Source: Lysinibacillus piscis
GTDB taxonomy: Bacteria; Bacillota; Bacilli; Bacillales_A; Planococcaceae
Assembly: GCF_026012395.1 (NCBI RefSeq)
Contig: NZ_BRZA01000004.1
Span: forward strand, 144,598-208,597
Direction: 5' to 3'
Length of the DNA stretch: 64,000 nt
Shown here one piece after another: positions 44,288 to 52,338 of this stretch. Positions within the stretch are counted from its first letter, which is position 1. Every line of letters starts with the position of its first letter. The translations under genes and the position numbers were made by a program. The notes below the pieces were generated by a model. The model had not been told where the DNA came from. It was given only the letters and a program-made list of their open reading frames with translations, and made no database searches.

Positions 44288-45175
44288 ATGGAGCTCTATA
44301 CAAATTTACGTCAAGGGGAAAAAGGCGCTTGGCTATCCATTGGTACATATTTAGTGCTAAGCTCAATCAAATTAACTATTGGCTATATCGGCACATCTGA
44401 GGCCCTGAAAGCAGATGGTTTAAATAATACAACTGATATTATCGCCTCTATCGCTGTACTTGTTGGCTTACGCATTGCACAACGTCCACCTGATTCTAAT
44501 CACCAATATGGTCATTTACGTGCAGAAACCGTTGCTTCACTTGTTGCCTCATTTATTATGTTAGCAGTTGGTATTCAAGTATTAGTTGGTTCTGTAAAAA
44601 GTCTCTGGGAGCCAACTGGAACCGTCCCTTCCTTACTAACAGCGTATGTCGCTATTGGGAGTGCCGTTGTCATGTATGTGGTATATCGCTATAATTTAGC
44701 ACTTGCCAAAAAAATTAAAAGTGCCGCTGTTAAAGCTGCTGCATTTGATAATCGTTCAGATGCCCTTGTTAGCTTAGGTACAGCTATAGGGATTTTCGGT
44801 GCAATTTTTGGATTTCCCATTATCGATACAATTACGGCATTACTTGTGGCCTCTTTAATTATTAAAACAGCCATCGAAATTTTCTGGGAGGCTGTGCAAA
44901 ATCTAACAGATGCCTTTGATATCGAGGAAGCAGAAACGTTATCTGTGTTAATCCGCAATGTAGAGGGGGTCCGAGAGCTTACGGATTTCCGTGGTCGTGC
45001 ACATGGCAATATGTATTTTATTGATGTGACAGTAACCGTTGACCCGATGTTAAATGTAGTAGACAGTCATCGCATTACAGAAAAAATAGAAAAAACGGTT
45101 TTACGTGAAAACCGTTTCTGTGAAGTGCTTGTGCATATTGAGCCATGTACGGAAACAAAGCCTCTTACCGAATGA
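44288..45175 (+). CDS. Cation diffusion facilitator (CDF) transporter
   Basis: 295 residues from ATG 44288, 7-8 bases after GAGGAGG. Six hydrophobic segments span residues about 10-205, including the metal-site helices SEALKADGLNNTTDIIAS and AFDNRSDALVSLGTA, where N-x-x-x-D replaces the classical H-x-x-x-D, suggesting a Mn/Fe-type rather than Zn-type subgroup. The cytosolic C-terminal domain follows (about 215-290). It exports metal from the cytosol with proton antiport. Confidence 0.88.
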   Translation: MELYTNLRQGEKGAWLSIGTYLVLSSIKLTIGYIGTSEALKADGLNNTTDIIASIAVLVGLRIAQRPPDSNHQYGHLRAETVASLVASFIMLAVGIQVLVGSVKSLWEPTGTVPSLLTAYVAIGSAVVMYVVYRYNLALAKKIKSAAVKAAAFDNRSDALVSLGTAIGIFGAIFGFPIIDTITALLVASLIIKTAIEIFWEAVQNLTDAFDIEEAETLSVLIRNVEGVRELTDFRGRAHGNMYFIDVTVTVDPMLNVVDSHRITEKIEKTVLRENRFCEVLVHIEPCTETKPLTE

Positions 45176-45190
45176 TGGTAGGAGGCTTTA
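45157..45190. terminator. Bidirectional terminator at the end of the CDF gene
   Basis: Arms AAAGCCTCTTACC and GGTAGGAGGCTTT; overlaps the CDF stop codon and also serves the converging Zn-ribbon gene. Confidence 0.8.
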
Positions 45191-45196
45191 TTCGCT

Positions 45197-45928
45197 TTAT
45201 TTGATTGCAATATAAATGGCTACTTGTGCATCTTGTGGATTGCTACAACGCTCATCATACAGCTCGAAATCACCTGTATATGCACGCGCTATTGTAGAAT
45301 GCTCAAACCATGCCCAAATCACTTGCCATGTTTTAATCACCACATCATGAATAGCGCCTCGTTCAGATGTAAAGACCATATACTTCGATGCAGGAACCAA
45401 TTTCATGACCATATCTTGCGGCACTTCTAATGAAGCAGGAACTTCTAATCCCAATGTTATATCATACAACCCATTAACATCGCTTTCATAATCAGAATAC
45501 AAGCCATAAATCGTTGGATTTACTGTGTTTTGAAGCTTTTGCCCAATGCCTTGCTCATAAAATGCTGTCCATAATGCAGGTATCTTTCCCTCCGCACTTT
45601 GTTCATCGACATTGCTTGTTCGTGCTGTAATACCTGCAACATAAAATGCTTCCTTTTCTACCATTTTAGGAGCCTGATGCCATCTTTTTAAATTAGGCAA
45701 AAAAGACATTAACATCGTACGAGCTTCTTGCTCCCCCATCCCATCCTGTTGTAAATGAGGTATACATATTTCCAGCATCTCTTCCATTGTTATAAATGGC
45801 TGCTTAAATTCACCTGCTTCATAGCAATTGAAGCAATAGTCCTCACTTGTTTCTCCTGTTTTCTCTGTTCCAAATAATGCTACCTCTGTTAATGGCATAC
45901 CACAGCTTTGACAATATTGTTGTATCAT
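45197..45928 (-). CDS. Zinc-ribbon and GyrI-like effector-binding fusion protein
   Basis: 243 residues. The N-terminal four-cysteine zinc ribbon (CQSCGMPL and CFNCYEAGEF, within about residues 6-40) is joined to a helical link and a GyrI/AraC effector-binding domain (about 90-243, FYVAGITARTSN, YGLYSDYESDVNGLYD, PASKYMVF, WFEHSTIARAYTGDFELYDER). The binding fold takes small hydrophobic molecules; whether it senses a drug or stress signal is not known. No DNA-binding domain visible. Divergent on one side, near the WYL regulator on the other. Confidence 0.8.
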   Translation of the reverse strand: MIQQYCQSCGMPLTEVALFGTEKTGETSEDYCFNCYEAGEFKQPFITMEEMLEICIPHLQQDGMGEQEARTMLMSFLPNLKRWHQAPKMVEKEAFYVAGITARTSNVDEQSAEGKIPALWTAFYEQGIGQKLQNTVNPTIYGLYSDYESDVNGLYDITLGLEVPASLEVPQDMVMKLVPASKYMVFTSERGAIHDVVIKTWQVIWAWFEHSTIARAYTGDFELYDERCSNPQDAQVAIYIAIK

Positions 45929-45989
45929 TGATGTTCCACCCTTCTTTTTTTACAATGATACCAATGAAAACATGACAACTGTTTGTCAG

Positions 45990-46904
45990 CTATTGATATA
46001 AATTTGCAATTTGCTGTGCTCGTTCCATAATAATGTCTTTTATATGCTGTGGCTGTAAAATTCGTACCCGATGGCCAAAGCTCAGTAAAAAACCATACAG
46101 CCATTCATTTTCTGGTAATGTAATACGCACTAGTAGCTGTTCTCGATCTACATGCTCAGCACCAAAGGATTCCTCTATCAATGTTAGAATAGATTGCTCA
46201 AAAGATAATACAAGCTCTACTACATTTTGAGGCTGATGCCATTGCTGATTCCATGGTAAATCTGCTAATTGTAGCTCTCTACGCTCAAAGGTAAGCTCTG
46301 ATAGTTGCAAATTTTTCATTCGTAATACTTTAAATAAACGAAAGTCCTCTTTTGCTCGACAATAGCCATACAAATACCAGGCTTTTCCCTTTTGCACTAA
46401 TGTATGTGGCTCAATCAGTCGTTCACTCAATTGCCCTTCTGTCGTAGAGTAGCTAAAACAGACACAGCACTTTTTTTGAATGGCTGTTTTTAGCAACGTC
46501 ATTTGCTCCTTAAACACCGCTTGCTGCCCCCACGGACTACCATCAATAACAAGCTGCTCCACTACTTGCTTCATAGTATCATCTGCAACACTGGCTAATT
46601 TTTCGAGCACTGCCTCTGCATGTGCATCCTCATAAGTTGTGAGCACACTTTTCACCGCTATAGCTAGGGATGCTAACTCATCTTTCGTCAGTACCTGTTT
46701 ATCCATTCGATAGCCATCCATTAAGCTAATACCACCATGGACACCTTGCTGACTCATCACAGGTACACCTGCACAGCTCAATGTTTCAATATCACGATAA
46801 ACAGTGCGTACTGATACATGCAATAAATCAGCTAGCTCTTGAGCCGTAACCTTTTGACGATTCAATAGCAGTACAACCATCATTAATAATCGTTCAATCT
46901 TCAT
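45990..46904 (-). CDS. WYL-domain transcriptional regulator
   Basis: 304 residues. An N-terminal HTH_11 (about 1-60, LLMMVVLLLNRQKVTAQELADLLHVS-type) is followed by a WYL ligand-binding domain (about 140-220, RLIEPHTLVQKGKAWYLYGYCRA with the K-AWYL-Y core) and a WCX end. Such regulators bind nucleotides or nucleic acid and control stress or metabolism genes. Its start codon overlaps the stop of the LuxR-type regulator by 4 bases (ATGA), so it is the third gene of the kinase operon. This linkage is uncommon. Confidence 0.85.
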   Translation of the reverse strand: MKIERLLMMVVLLLNRQKVTAQELADLLHVSVRTVYRDIETLSCAGVPVMSQQGVHGGISLMDGYRMDKQVLTKDELASLAIAVKSVLTTYEDAHAEAVLEKLASVADDTMKQVVEQLVIDGSPWGQQAVFKEQMTLLKTAIQKKCCVCFSYSTTEGQLSERLIEPHTLVQKGKAWYLYGYCRAKEDFRLFKVLRMKNLQLSELTFERRELQLADLPWNQQWHQPQNVVELVLSFEQSILTLIEESFGAEHVDREQLLVRITLPENEWLYGFLLSFGHRVRILQPQHIKDIIMERAQQIANLYQ

Positions 46905-47551
46905 TGCAAACCGCTACCCTCTGTTAAACCATGCTTGACTGCATACAAGGCTGCTTGTGTACGGTCTTGCACCTGTAGCTTTGTAAAAATATTAGAAATA
47001 TGCGTTTTCACCGTTTTTTCTGTGACAAATAAAGATGAGGCAATTTCTTTATTACTTTTGCCCTTTGTCAGCTCTGCTAATACATCCTGTTCTCGTGGTG
47101 TGAGTGGATTAATAATATGCAATGCATTTTGAGATTCCTGTTTCTCATTTTCCAGTGTAGTTGTTGCCTCTGGATGTAATGTATGCTCCCCCTGCATAAT
47201 ACGACGAATCGATAGTGCCAATTCATCTGGTTCAATATCCTTCAATTGATAACCCGCTGCACCTGCCTCCATTGCGGGCACAACATGGTCACGGTCAGAA
47301 AAGCTCGTCAGCATTAAAATTTCAATTTGCGGAAACTTTGCTTTAATACGCTTTGTTGCCTGTATGCCGTCCATCTCTGGCATCACTAAATCCATCAGTA
47401 TAATATCTGGCTTTGCGCTTTCGGCTAAGGCTAATGCCTCCACACCATTTTTAGCCTCTCCAACAACCTCCATGTCCTTTTGTGTTTTCAGAAAAAATAA
47501 TAAGCCACGTCTTACTACATGGTGGTCGTCTGCGATTAAAATTCGTATCAT
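46901..47551 (-). CDS. NarL/LuxR-family response regulator (YhcZ-like)
   Basis: 216 residues from ATG 47551, 7 bases after GAGGGGG. A receiver domain (phospho-acceptor Asp54, LMDLVMP; conserved Lys in QLKD) and a LuxR-type HTH (about 145-205, LTPREQDVLAELTKGKSNKEIA) are present. It is paired with the kinase immediately upstream (stop and open frame adjacent). B. subtilis YhcYZ is the same pair in the same genome region. Overlaps the WYL gene by 4 bases. Confidence 0.88.
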   Translation of the reverse strand: MIRILIADDHHVVRRGLLFFLKTQKDMEVVGEAKNGVEALALAESAKPDIILMDLVMPEMDGIQATKRIKAKFPQIEILMLTSFSDRDHVVPAMEAGAAGYQLKDIEPDELALSIRRIMQGEHTLHPEATTTLENEKQESQNALHIINPLTPREQDVLAELTKGKSNKEIASSLFVTEKTVKTHISNIFTKLQVQDRTQAALYAVKHGLTEGSGLQ

Positions 47552-47562
47552 TTTGTACCCCC

Positions 47563-48684
47563 TCAATATGGCAACCGTATTAATAGCTCGGTTCCTTTGC
47601 CTATTTCGCTAACCCAATCGGCTGTTCCACCAACTGCCTTTGCTCTATCCTTTATCGACTGTAAGCCAATGGACAATAGCTTTGTATTTTTATCCATCAC
47701 AAAGCCTCTACCCTCATCACGGATAACAAGTAAAATATCCGTTGCTGTTACTGTTATATACAGTGCGGCTTCTGCTACCCCTGCATGACGACGTACATTA
47801 TTTAAGGCTTCCTGTGCAATACGGAATAGTGTCTCTTCAATACGTGAAGGGAATTGTAGCACACCTGATACTGTCACATGTAGCTGTAAGCCAAGCATTT
47901 CTGCATATACTTTGATGGCCTCCAGTAAGCCATTTTCCAATCCTTTAGGACGTAGCTGCCAGATTAAAGCACGCATTTCTGTTAAAGCATCCTGCGTTAA
48001 ATGCTGAATTTCCTTAAACATTTCCTTCACGGTATCCTCCTCTGTCATTTCAATGCCCGCTCTCGCCGTCAATGTCACCGAGAACAACAATTGATTGACA
48101 GAATCATGCAAATCACGTGCGAGTCGATTACGCTCTTTTACAAGTGCCATTTCCTGTTCTTGCTTTGTTAATAAAATTCGTTTAATTGCTGAACCCATTT
48201 GAAAGGCTACGGATTCTAATAAGGCAAGCTCGTCCTCAGAAAATCGCACTGTATCCTTTGATGCCACATTTAAAACACCAAAACGCTCCTGACCAGATTG
48301 CAATGGCACTGTCGCATGATGTGTAATACCTGCATGGTCGCCCACATCTGCCGCAATCGCACTTTCAATACGCTGACATTCAATAATATTTGATGCTTTT
48401 TTTAATTCCTCATTACGATAACGAGAAACACACCAGCAGCCACCTTTTTTTAAATAATGACAATCTTTATGTGCTAGTGCCTCTGGTAAATTTTCATGTA
48501 CAACAAGCTCTGAACGCCCTTTAGCATCGATAAAAAAAATCCAACCTGTTTCAAAATTTGTGCCATTTAAAAATTTGACCAATGCTCCCTTTAGCATCGC
48601 TACAATTTCAGTTTCTTCATTTAATAACTCTGCAATTTCCTTTAAAATACTACTATTTGAATGCTCTGTCTCCTTCACTTTCAC
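47563..48684 (-). CDS. GAF-domain sensor histidine kinase (YhcY-like)
   Basis: 373 residues, no membrane segment. A GAF domain (about 20-165, with four Cys in HKDCHYLKKGGCWCVSRYRNEE-like region) is followed by a HisKA_3 dimerisation domain with phospho-accepting His in RNRLARDLHDSVNQ and a short HATPase (RRHAGVAEAA; RDEGRGF). It is cytosolic and probably senses a small molecule or redox state through the GAF. The operon is kinase-response regulator-WYL regulator. Gene name from synteny. Confidence 0.86.
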   Translation of the reverse strand: MKVKETEHSNSSILKEIAELLNEETEIVAMLKGALVKFLNGTNFETGWIFFIDAKGRSELVVHENLPEALAHKDCHYLKKGGCWCVSRYRNEELKKASNIIECQRIESAIAADVGDHAGITHHATVPLQSGQERFGVLNVASKDTVRFSEDELALLESVAFQMGSAIKRILLTKQEQEMALVKERNRLARDLHDSVNQLLFSVTLTARAGIEMTEEDTVKEMFKEIQHLTQDALTEMRALIWQLRPKGLENGLLEAIKVYAEMLGLQLHVTVSGVLQFPSRIEETLFRIAQEALNNVRRHAGVAEAALYITVTATDILLVIRDEGRGFVMDKNTKLLSIGLQSIKDRAKAVGGTADWVSEIGKGTELLIRLPY

Positions 48685-48918
48685 ACCTCATCTTGCCTAT
48701 TAATGTCGTCCAGATTTTTGTAAGCTCGCTCTTTCCAGTAATTTTTATATTGGTTGCGTGAACTTCTCTTCTCCACTCAACATAACTACTTTCCATCATA
48801 ACATTAAACGCCCTGCATCTACCGCTCATACTTTCGACCGAAATTCTGACAATTTACTTCTTATCTCAGAACATCTATAATCGAACAAGTAAATGATTCA
48901 ATGAAAAGAGGTTTAACT

Positions 48919-49335
48919 ATGTCTAAAAAAGCAGAAAATGCCCTATTATTTATATGGATTGTTTCTGTCATGGCTACATTAGGTTCATTATACTTTTCTG
49001 AAATTCGCCATTATGAGCCTTGCAAACTTTGTTGGATTCAACGTATTTTTATGTATCCAATTGCCCTGATGACAACCATTGCCTTTATTCAAAAAAATGC
49101 TAAAATTGCGGTCACAACAGCCGTCTTTGCTGTAATTGGTGGCAGTATTTCACTCTATCATTATGGTCTACAAAAACTAAGCTTTTTAGCAGATTCTGCA
49201 CCTGCCTGTGGTGCTGTGTCATGTACAGGTCAATATATTAATTGGTTAGGCTTTATTACTATTCCATTTTTAGCATTAACAGCATTTATTTTAATTGCGG
49301 TAGCTAGTTTCCGTTTAATCAAAGCAGCAAAATAA
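48919..49335 (+). CDS. bdbC: Disulfide bond formation protein BdbC
   Basis: 138 residues, same length as BdbC of B. subtilis, from ATG 48919 (site AGAGGT; the ATG 18 bases earlier has none). Four membrane segments. The DsbB-type redox pairs are intact: CKLC (Cys35 and Cys38) and Cys97/Cys102 in PACGAVSC. It reoxidises a thiol-disulfide oxidoreductase (BdbD) with quinone. No bdbD lies beside it, so the partner must be elsewhere. It is followed at 54 bases by the RluA-type gene. Confidence 0.92.
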   Translation: MSKKAENALLFIWIVSVMATLGSLYFSEIRHYEPCKLCWIQRIFMYPIALMTTIAFIQKNAKIAVTTAVFAVIGGSISLYHYGLQKLSFLADSAPACGAVSCTGQYINWLGFITIPFLALTAFILIAVASFRLIKAAK

Positions 49336-49389
49336 TTGAAGGGCCGTGTTCTACATTGTGAATACGGTCTTTTCTATGGAGGAGATTAT

Positions 49390-50232
49390 ATGTTTCATTA
49401 CACATTGAACGAAACAATGACGATTGAAGAGCTTCTACGCAACCATTGGCGACTAGGTAAAAAGCTCGTTCACGAATTACGTATGGCAAAGGCTGTTACA
49501 ACAATTGACAGTGAGCCACTTTTATGGAATACACCGTTGCAAGCAGGCACAACAATTCAAGTTACATTTCCTATCCCTTCCTCTAGCTATCGCCCAACAG
49601 CTACATGTGCTATTGATGTTGTCTATGAGGATGACCATTGCTTAATCGTCTCTAAACCAAAGGGCATGGCAACACATCCAAATGATGAACGTGATACACA
49701 TACTTGTATGAACCATGTGATGGCACATATCAAAGAGCAGGGTGGCACATATGCTGAACATATTCATCGACTAGACCGTGGGACACAGGGTTTATTATTA
49801 ATCGCAAAGCATCCACTAGCTAAGTCTATTTTTGACCGTATGATTGAGGAAAAAACAATTATTCGCACATATGCCGCTGAGGTGCAGGGCAATTTGCGTA
49901 CAACATCTGGTACAATTGCTGAACCACTAGGTAAAGACCGCCATCATGCAACAAGACGAGTTGTCTCTAAAACAGGTCAACATGCGGTCACACATTACGA
50001 GGTTGTTGCTCGCTATAAGCAATCCTGTGTTGTTCACCTTATTTTAGAAACAGGCAGAACACATCAAATTCGTGTTCATTTAGCCCATATTGGTCATCCG
50101 ATTATTGGCGATACGATGTATGGAGCACGTCAAACAGCAAGTGACGATTACGAGCTTCATGCTATCCAGCTAGAATTCGATCATCCATTTTTAAATGAAC
50201 ATATTGTTGTCAAAGATTCGCTAGAGGCATAA
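49390..50232 (+). CDS. RluA-family pseudouridine synthase (YhcT-like)
   Basis: 280 residues from ATG 49390, 7 bases after TGGAGGAG. An S4-like N-terminal part (about 15-60) is followed by the RluA catalytic domain with HRLDRGTQGLLLIAKHP (catalytic Asp in HRLD-x-GT) and ETGRTHQIRVHLAHIGHPI. The enzyme isomerises uridine in rRNA or tRNA; the exact site is not predictable. B. subtilis yhcT is in the same region. Confidence 0.9.
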   Translation: MFHYTLNETMTIEELLRNHWRLGKKLVHELRMAKAVTTIDSEPLLWNTPLQAGTTIQVTFPIPSSSYRPTATCAIDVVYEDDHCLIVSKPKGMATHPNDERDTHTCMNHVMAHIKEQGGTYAEHIHRLDRGTQGLLLIAKHPLAKSIFDRMIEEKTIIRTYAAEVQGNLRTTSGTIAEPLGKDRHHATRRVVSKTGQHAVTHYEVVARYKQSCVVHLILETGRTHQIRVHLAHIGHPIIGDTMYGARQTASDDYELHAIQLEFDHPFLNEHIVVKDSLEA

Positions 50233-50263
50233 ACAATCAAGCAGTGATTTGCTAAATATCTTC

Positions 50264-50301
50264 AAAACAACCGAGCATGGATGATACATGCTCGGCTGTC
50301 T
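50264..50301. terminator. Terminator between the RluA-type gene and the 56-residue gene
   Basis: Stem CAACCGAGCATG/CATGCTCGGCTG (one mismatch) with an 8-base loop. Confidence 0.75.
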
Positions 50302-50307
50302 ATTGTA

Positions 50308-50478
50308 TTACTTTTCTTTTTTCTGTAATACATCTGTTTGAATCGGGTCTGGAATACGTTCGTCCTCTACCAATTCTCCACCATCTCGTAAATTCTCCAT
50401 CTGTTTACCTAGCTCCTGCACCTCTTTGAAATTTCTAGCCATTGTTCCATTTTCAATCGCTGGTACTTTTTCATTCAT
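50308..50478 (-). CDS. Small charged protein
   Basis: 56 residues from ATG 50478, 7-8 bases after GGGGGTGAT; an in-frame ATG 28 codons upstream has no site. Hydrophilic, acidic, probably disordered at both ends (VEDERIPDPIQTD, final KKEK), with one helix (FKEVQELGKQMENL). No family recognised. Confidence 0.6.
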   Translation of the reverse strand: MNEKVPAIENGTMARNFKEVQELGKQMENLRDGGELVEDERIPDPIQTDVLQKKEK

Positions 50479-50624
50479 CTCGATCACCCCCATCTTTACT
50501 TTTCCCCAATTCGCTCTATCTGAACCATTTCTGTCATATTTTCTTCTGACATATCGTTTCATTTTATTACTAGATAGGCTATACTAAAAAGAGATTTCTT
50601 TAGAATAATGAGGAGGGGTCTTCC

Positions 50625-50717
50625 ATGAAATTATTATTAATTATTGGTGTAACTGTTGCATTTTTAGCTGCTATTTTCACTGCTGGTTATGAAGGCGACT
50701 ACAAATCAGACAAATAA
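50625..50717 (+). CDS. 30-residue membrane peptide
   Basis: ATG 50625, 7 bases after GAGGAGGGG. A hydrophobic helix (LLLIIGVTVAFLAAIFTAG) is followed by a short charged end (YEGDYKSDK). A strong terminator follows, so it is a complete little transcription unit. Role unknown; too hydrophobic and too well framed to be chance. Confidence 0.72.
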   Translation: MKLLLIIGVTVAFLAAIFTAGYEGDYKSDK

Positions 50718-50725
50718 TATCTCAA

Positions 50726-50767
50726 AAAATCACTAAGTGCTGAGGTGCGCTTAGTGATTTTTTTTAC
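50726..50767 (+). terminator. Terminator after the 30-residue peptide gene
   Basis: Stem AAATCACTAAG/CTTAGTGATTT with a loop of about 12 bases, followed by TTTTTT. Confidence 0.88.
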
Positions 50768-50773
50768 GATTAC

Positions 50774-50820
50774 TTGACATTTTTTACTGAGTCTATTATA
50801 TTAAGTTACACAAAGTAACT
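50774..50820 (+). promoter_or_regulatory. Promoter and palindromic operator of the CatE-like gene
   Basis: TTGACA (50774-50779), a 17-base spacer and TATATT (50797-50802), directly followed by the perfect palindrome AGTTAC-ACAAA-GTAACT (50804-50820). A further half-site AGTAACT lies just before the ribosome binding site (about 50831-50838). In B. subtilis, catDE is repressed by DUF24-type regulators (YodB, CatR) at TTAC/GTAA-like sites; the match here is by pattern only. Confidence 0.6.
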
Positions 50821-50856
50821 ATATTATAAAAAGTAACTAAATGGAGGTTCTCTATT

Positions 50857-51702
50857 ATGCATTTTCATGAAAAACCAAATATGTATGTCACACATGTTGA
50901 GCTTAAAGTTAGTGACTTACAGCGCTCACTCGACTATTATCAAAAGATTATTGGCTTTCAAATTTTACAACAAACTGCACAGCAAGCCATATTAACGGCT
51001 GATGGGAAAACAGCGTTATTAACCCTTGTGCAGCCTGAAACGGTGGAAGACAAGATAGGCTCTACAACGGGACTTTATCATTTCGCATTACTTCTACCTA
51101 CTCGTCGTGATTTAGCACATATCCTACTACATTTCCATCAAAACAATGTACCACTTGGAGCCGCTGATCATGCTGTTAGTGAGGCACTCTATTTACAAGA
51201 CCCAGATGGTAATGGTATTGAAGTGTATACTGACCGTGCAGAGGATGAATGGACATGGCAGGACAATCAAGTATATATGGTAACAGAGCCACTCAATGCT
51301 CCTGCTATTGTACAAGAAGCAGAAGGTCATTGGACAGGGCTTCCAGCTGGTACGGTTATGGGGCATATTCATCTATCCGTTTCTAATTTGGCAGAGGCTG
51401 AAGAATTTTATACAACAGGATTAGGCTTTGATGTTGTTAGCCGTTTCGGTACACAAGCATTGTTTATTTCCACAGGTCGCTACCATCACCATATTGGCTT
51501 AAATACATGGCAATCGAAAAACGCACCGCATTTAAAGCCGAATCAAGTTGGACTGAAAACCTTCTCACTTCGTTTGGATAATGAACAGCAAGCAGCAACG
51601 ATTCAATCCAACTTACAAGCATTAGGTGCACCTGTTATCAAAATTGAAGGTGGTTTCCAAACGGAAGATCCTTCTGGCAATGTGGTACTATTAAAATTTT
51701 AG
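50857..51702 (+). CDS. Catechol 2,3-dioxygenase-like VOC protein (CatE-like)
   Basis: 281 residues, two VOC (glyoxalase/bleomycin resistance/dioxygenase) modules, about 8-130 and 165-280. Metal-binding positions: His in YVTHVELKV and GHIHLSVS, Glu in GNGIEVYTDR. It resembles CatE of B. subtilis (YfiE, about 285 residues), which cleaves catechol and protects against catechol and quinone stress. The start follows TGGAGG by 8 bases. A palindrome covers the transcription start. Confidence 0.83.
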   Translation: MHFHEKPNMYVTHVELKVSDLQRSLDYYQKIIGFQILQQTAQQAILTADGKTALLTLVQPETVEDKIGSTTGLYHFALLLPTRRDLAHILLHFHQNNVPLGAADHAVSEALYLQDPDGNGIEVYTDRAEDEWTWQDNQVYMVTEPLNAPAIVQEAEGHWTGLPAGTVMGHIHLSVSNLAEAEEFYTTGLGFDVVSRFGTQALFISTGRYHHHIGLNTWQSKNAPHLKPNQVGLKTFSLRLDNEQQAATIQSNLQALGAPVIKIEGGFQTEDPSGNVVLLKF

Positions 51703-51705
51703 CTA

Positions 51706-51746
51706 AAAAATAGCAGCTCTCCATCAAAGGAAAGCTGCTATTTCAT
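51706..51746 (+). terminator. Terminator after the CatE-like gene
   Basis: Stem AAATAGCAGCT/AGCTGCTATTT with a 14-base loop. Confidence 0.8.
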
Positions 51747-51806
51747 GTTATCTATTTATCTATGAAGTTTTGATGTTACATTGTACTACATTTCGCATCA
51801 TAAACA

Positions 51807-51848
51807 TCTGTAAAATATCTACAAATTTTGTCGATTGTCTACGAACAC
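51807..51848. repeat. Two tandem 21-bp repeat units
   Basis: Units 51807-51827 and 51828-51848. The second, TTGTCGATTGTCTACGAACAC, is almost identical to unit 1 of the array at 36768-36830; the first (TCTGTAAAATATCTACAAATT) is more degenerate. The left flank CTACATTTCGCATCATAAACAT parallels CTACACTTTCGCACAATAAACAT there. Confidence 0.7.
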
Positions 51849-51851
51849 CTT

Positions 51852-52325
51852 TTACTGTAGCCCTGGATAACCCTGCTGTCGTAATGCTTCATAAAGAACA
51901 ATGGCTGCGGTATTCGATAGATTCAGTGAACGCACATGCTCACTTTGAGGAATACGCAAGCACATATGACGACGTTCGTAAGCAAAATCCTTTGGCAAGC
52001 CCGTTGTTTCTTTACCGAACATAAAATAAATATCTCGCTCTTTATCACTAAAATCATGTGTTGTAAAAGGTTCGTCACTATATGTCTCAATCAAATAAAC
52101 ATCACCCTGCTTCGATGCTTCTAAAAAATCCTCTAATGAATCGTGATACACAACATTAACATGATGCCAATAATCTAACCCAGCACGCTTAAGCATTTTA
52201 TCATCCGTTGAAAAACCAAGTGGGCGGATTAAATGTAAAGATGTATTCGTACCAGCACAAGTACGTGCAATATTTCCTGTATTGGCTGGAATTTCTGGTT
52301 GATATAAAACGATATGCAGTGGCAT
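51852..52325 (-). CDS. trmL: tRNA (cytidine(34)-2'-O)-methyltransferase TrmL
   Basis: 157 residues, SPOUT methyltransferase of the minimal TrmL type (CspR in B. subtilis). It shows IVLYQPEIPANTGNIARTCAGTNTSLHLIRPL (motif 1), FMFGKETTGLP (motif 2) and RIPQSEHVRSLNLSNTAAIVLYEALRQ (motif 3, with the knot). It methylates the ribose of the wobble base in certain tRNAs. ATG after GGAGGAC. Just downstream of queG, both tRNA-modifying. Confidence 0.95.
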   Translation of the reverse strand: MPLHIVLYQPEIPANTGNIARTCAGTNTSLHLIRPLGFSTDDKMLKRAGLDYWHHVNVVYHDSLEDFLEASKQGDVYLIETYSDEPFTTHDFSDKERDIYFMFGKETTGLPKDFAYERRHMCLRIPQSEHVRSLNLSNTAAIVLYEALRQQGYPGLQ

Positions 52326-52338
52326 AAATCGTCCTCCT

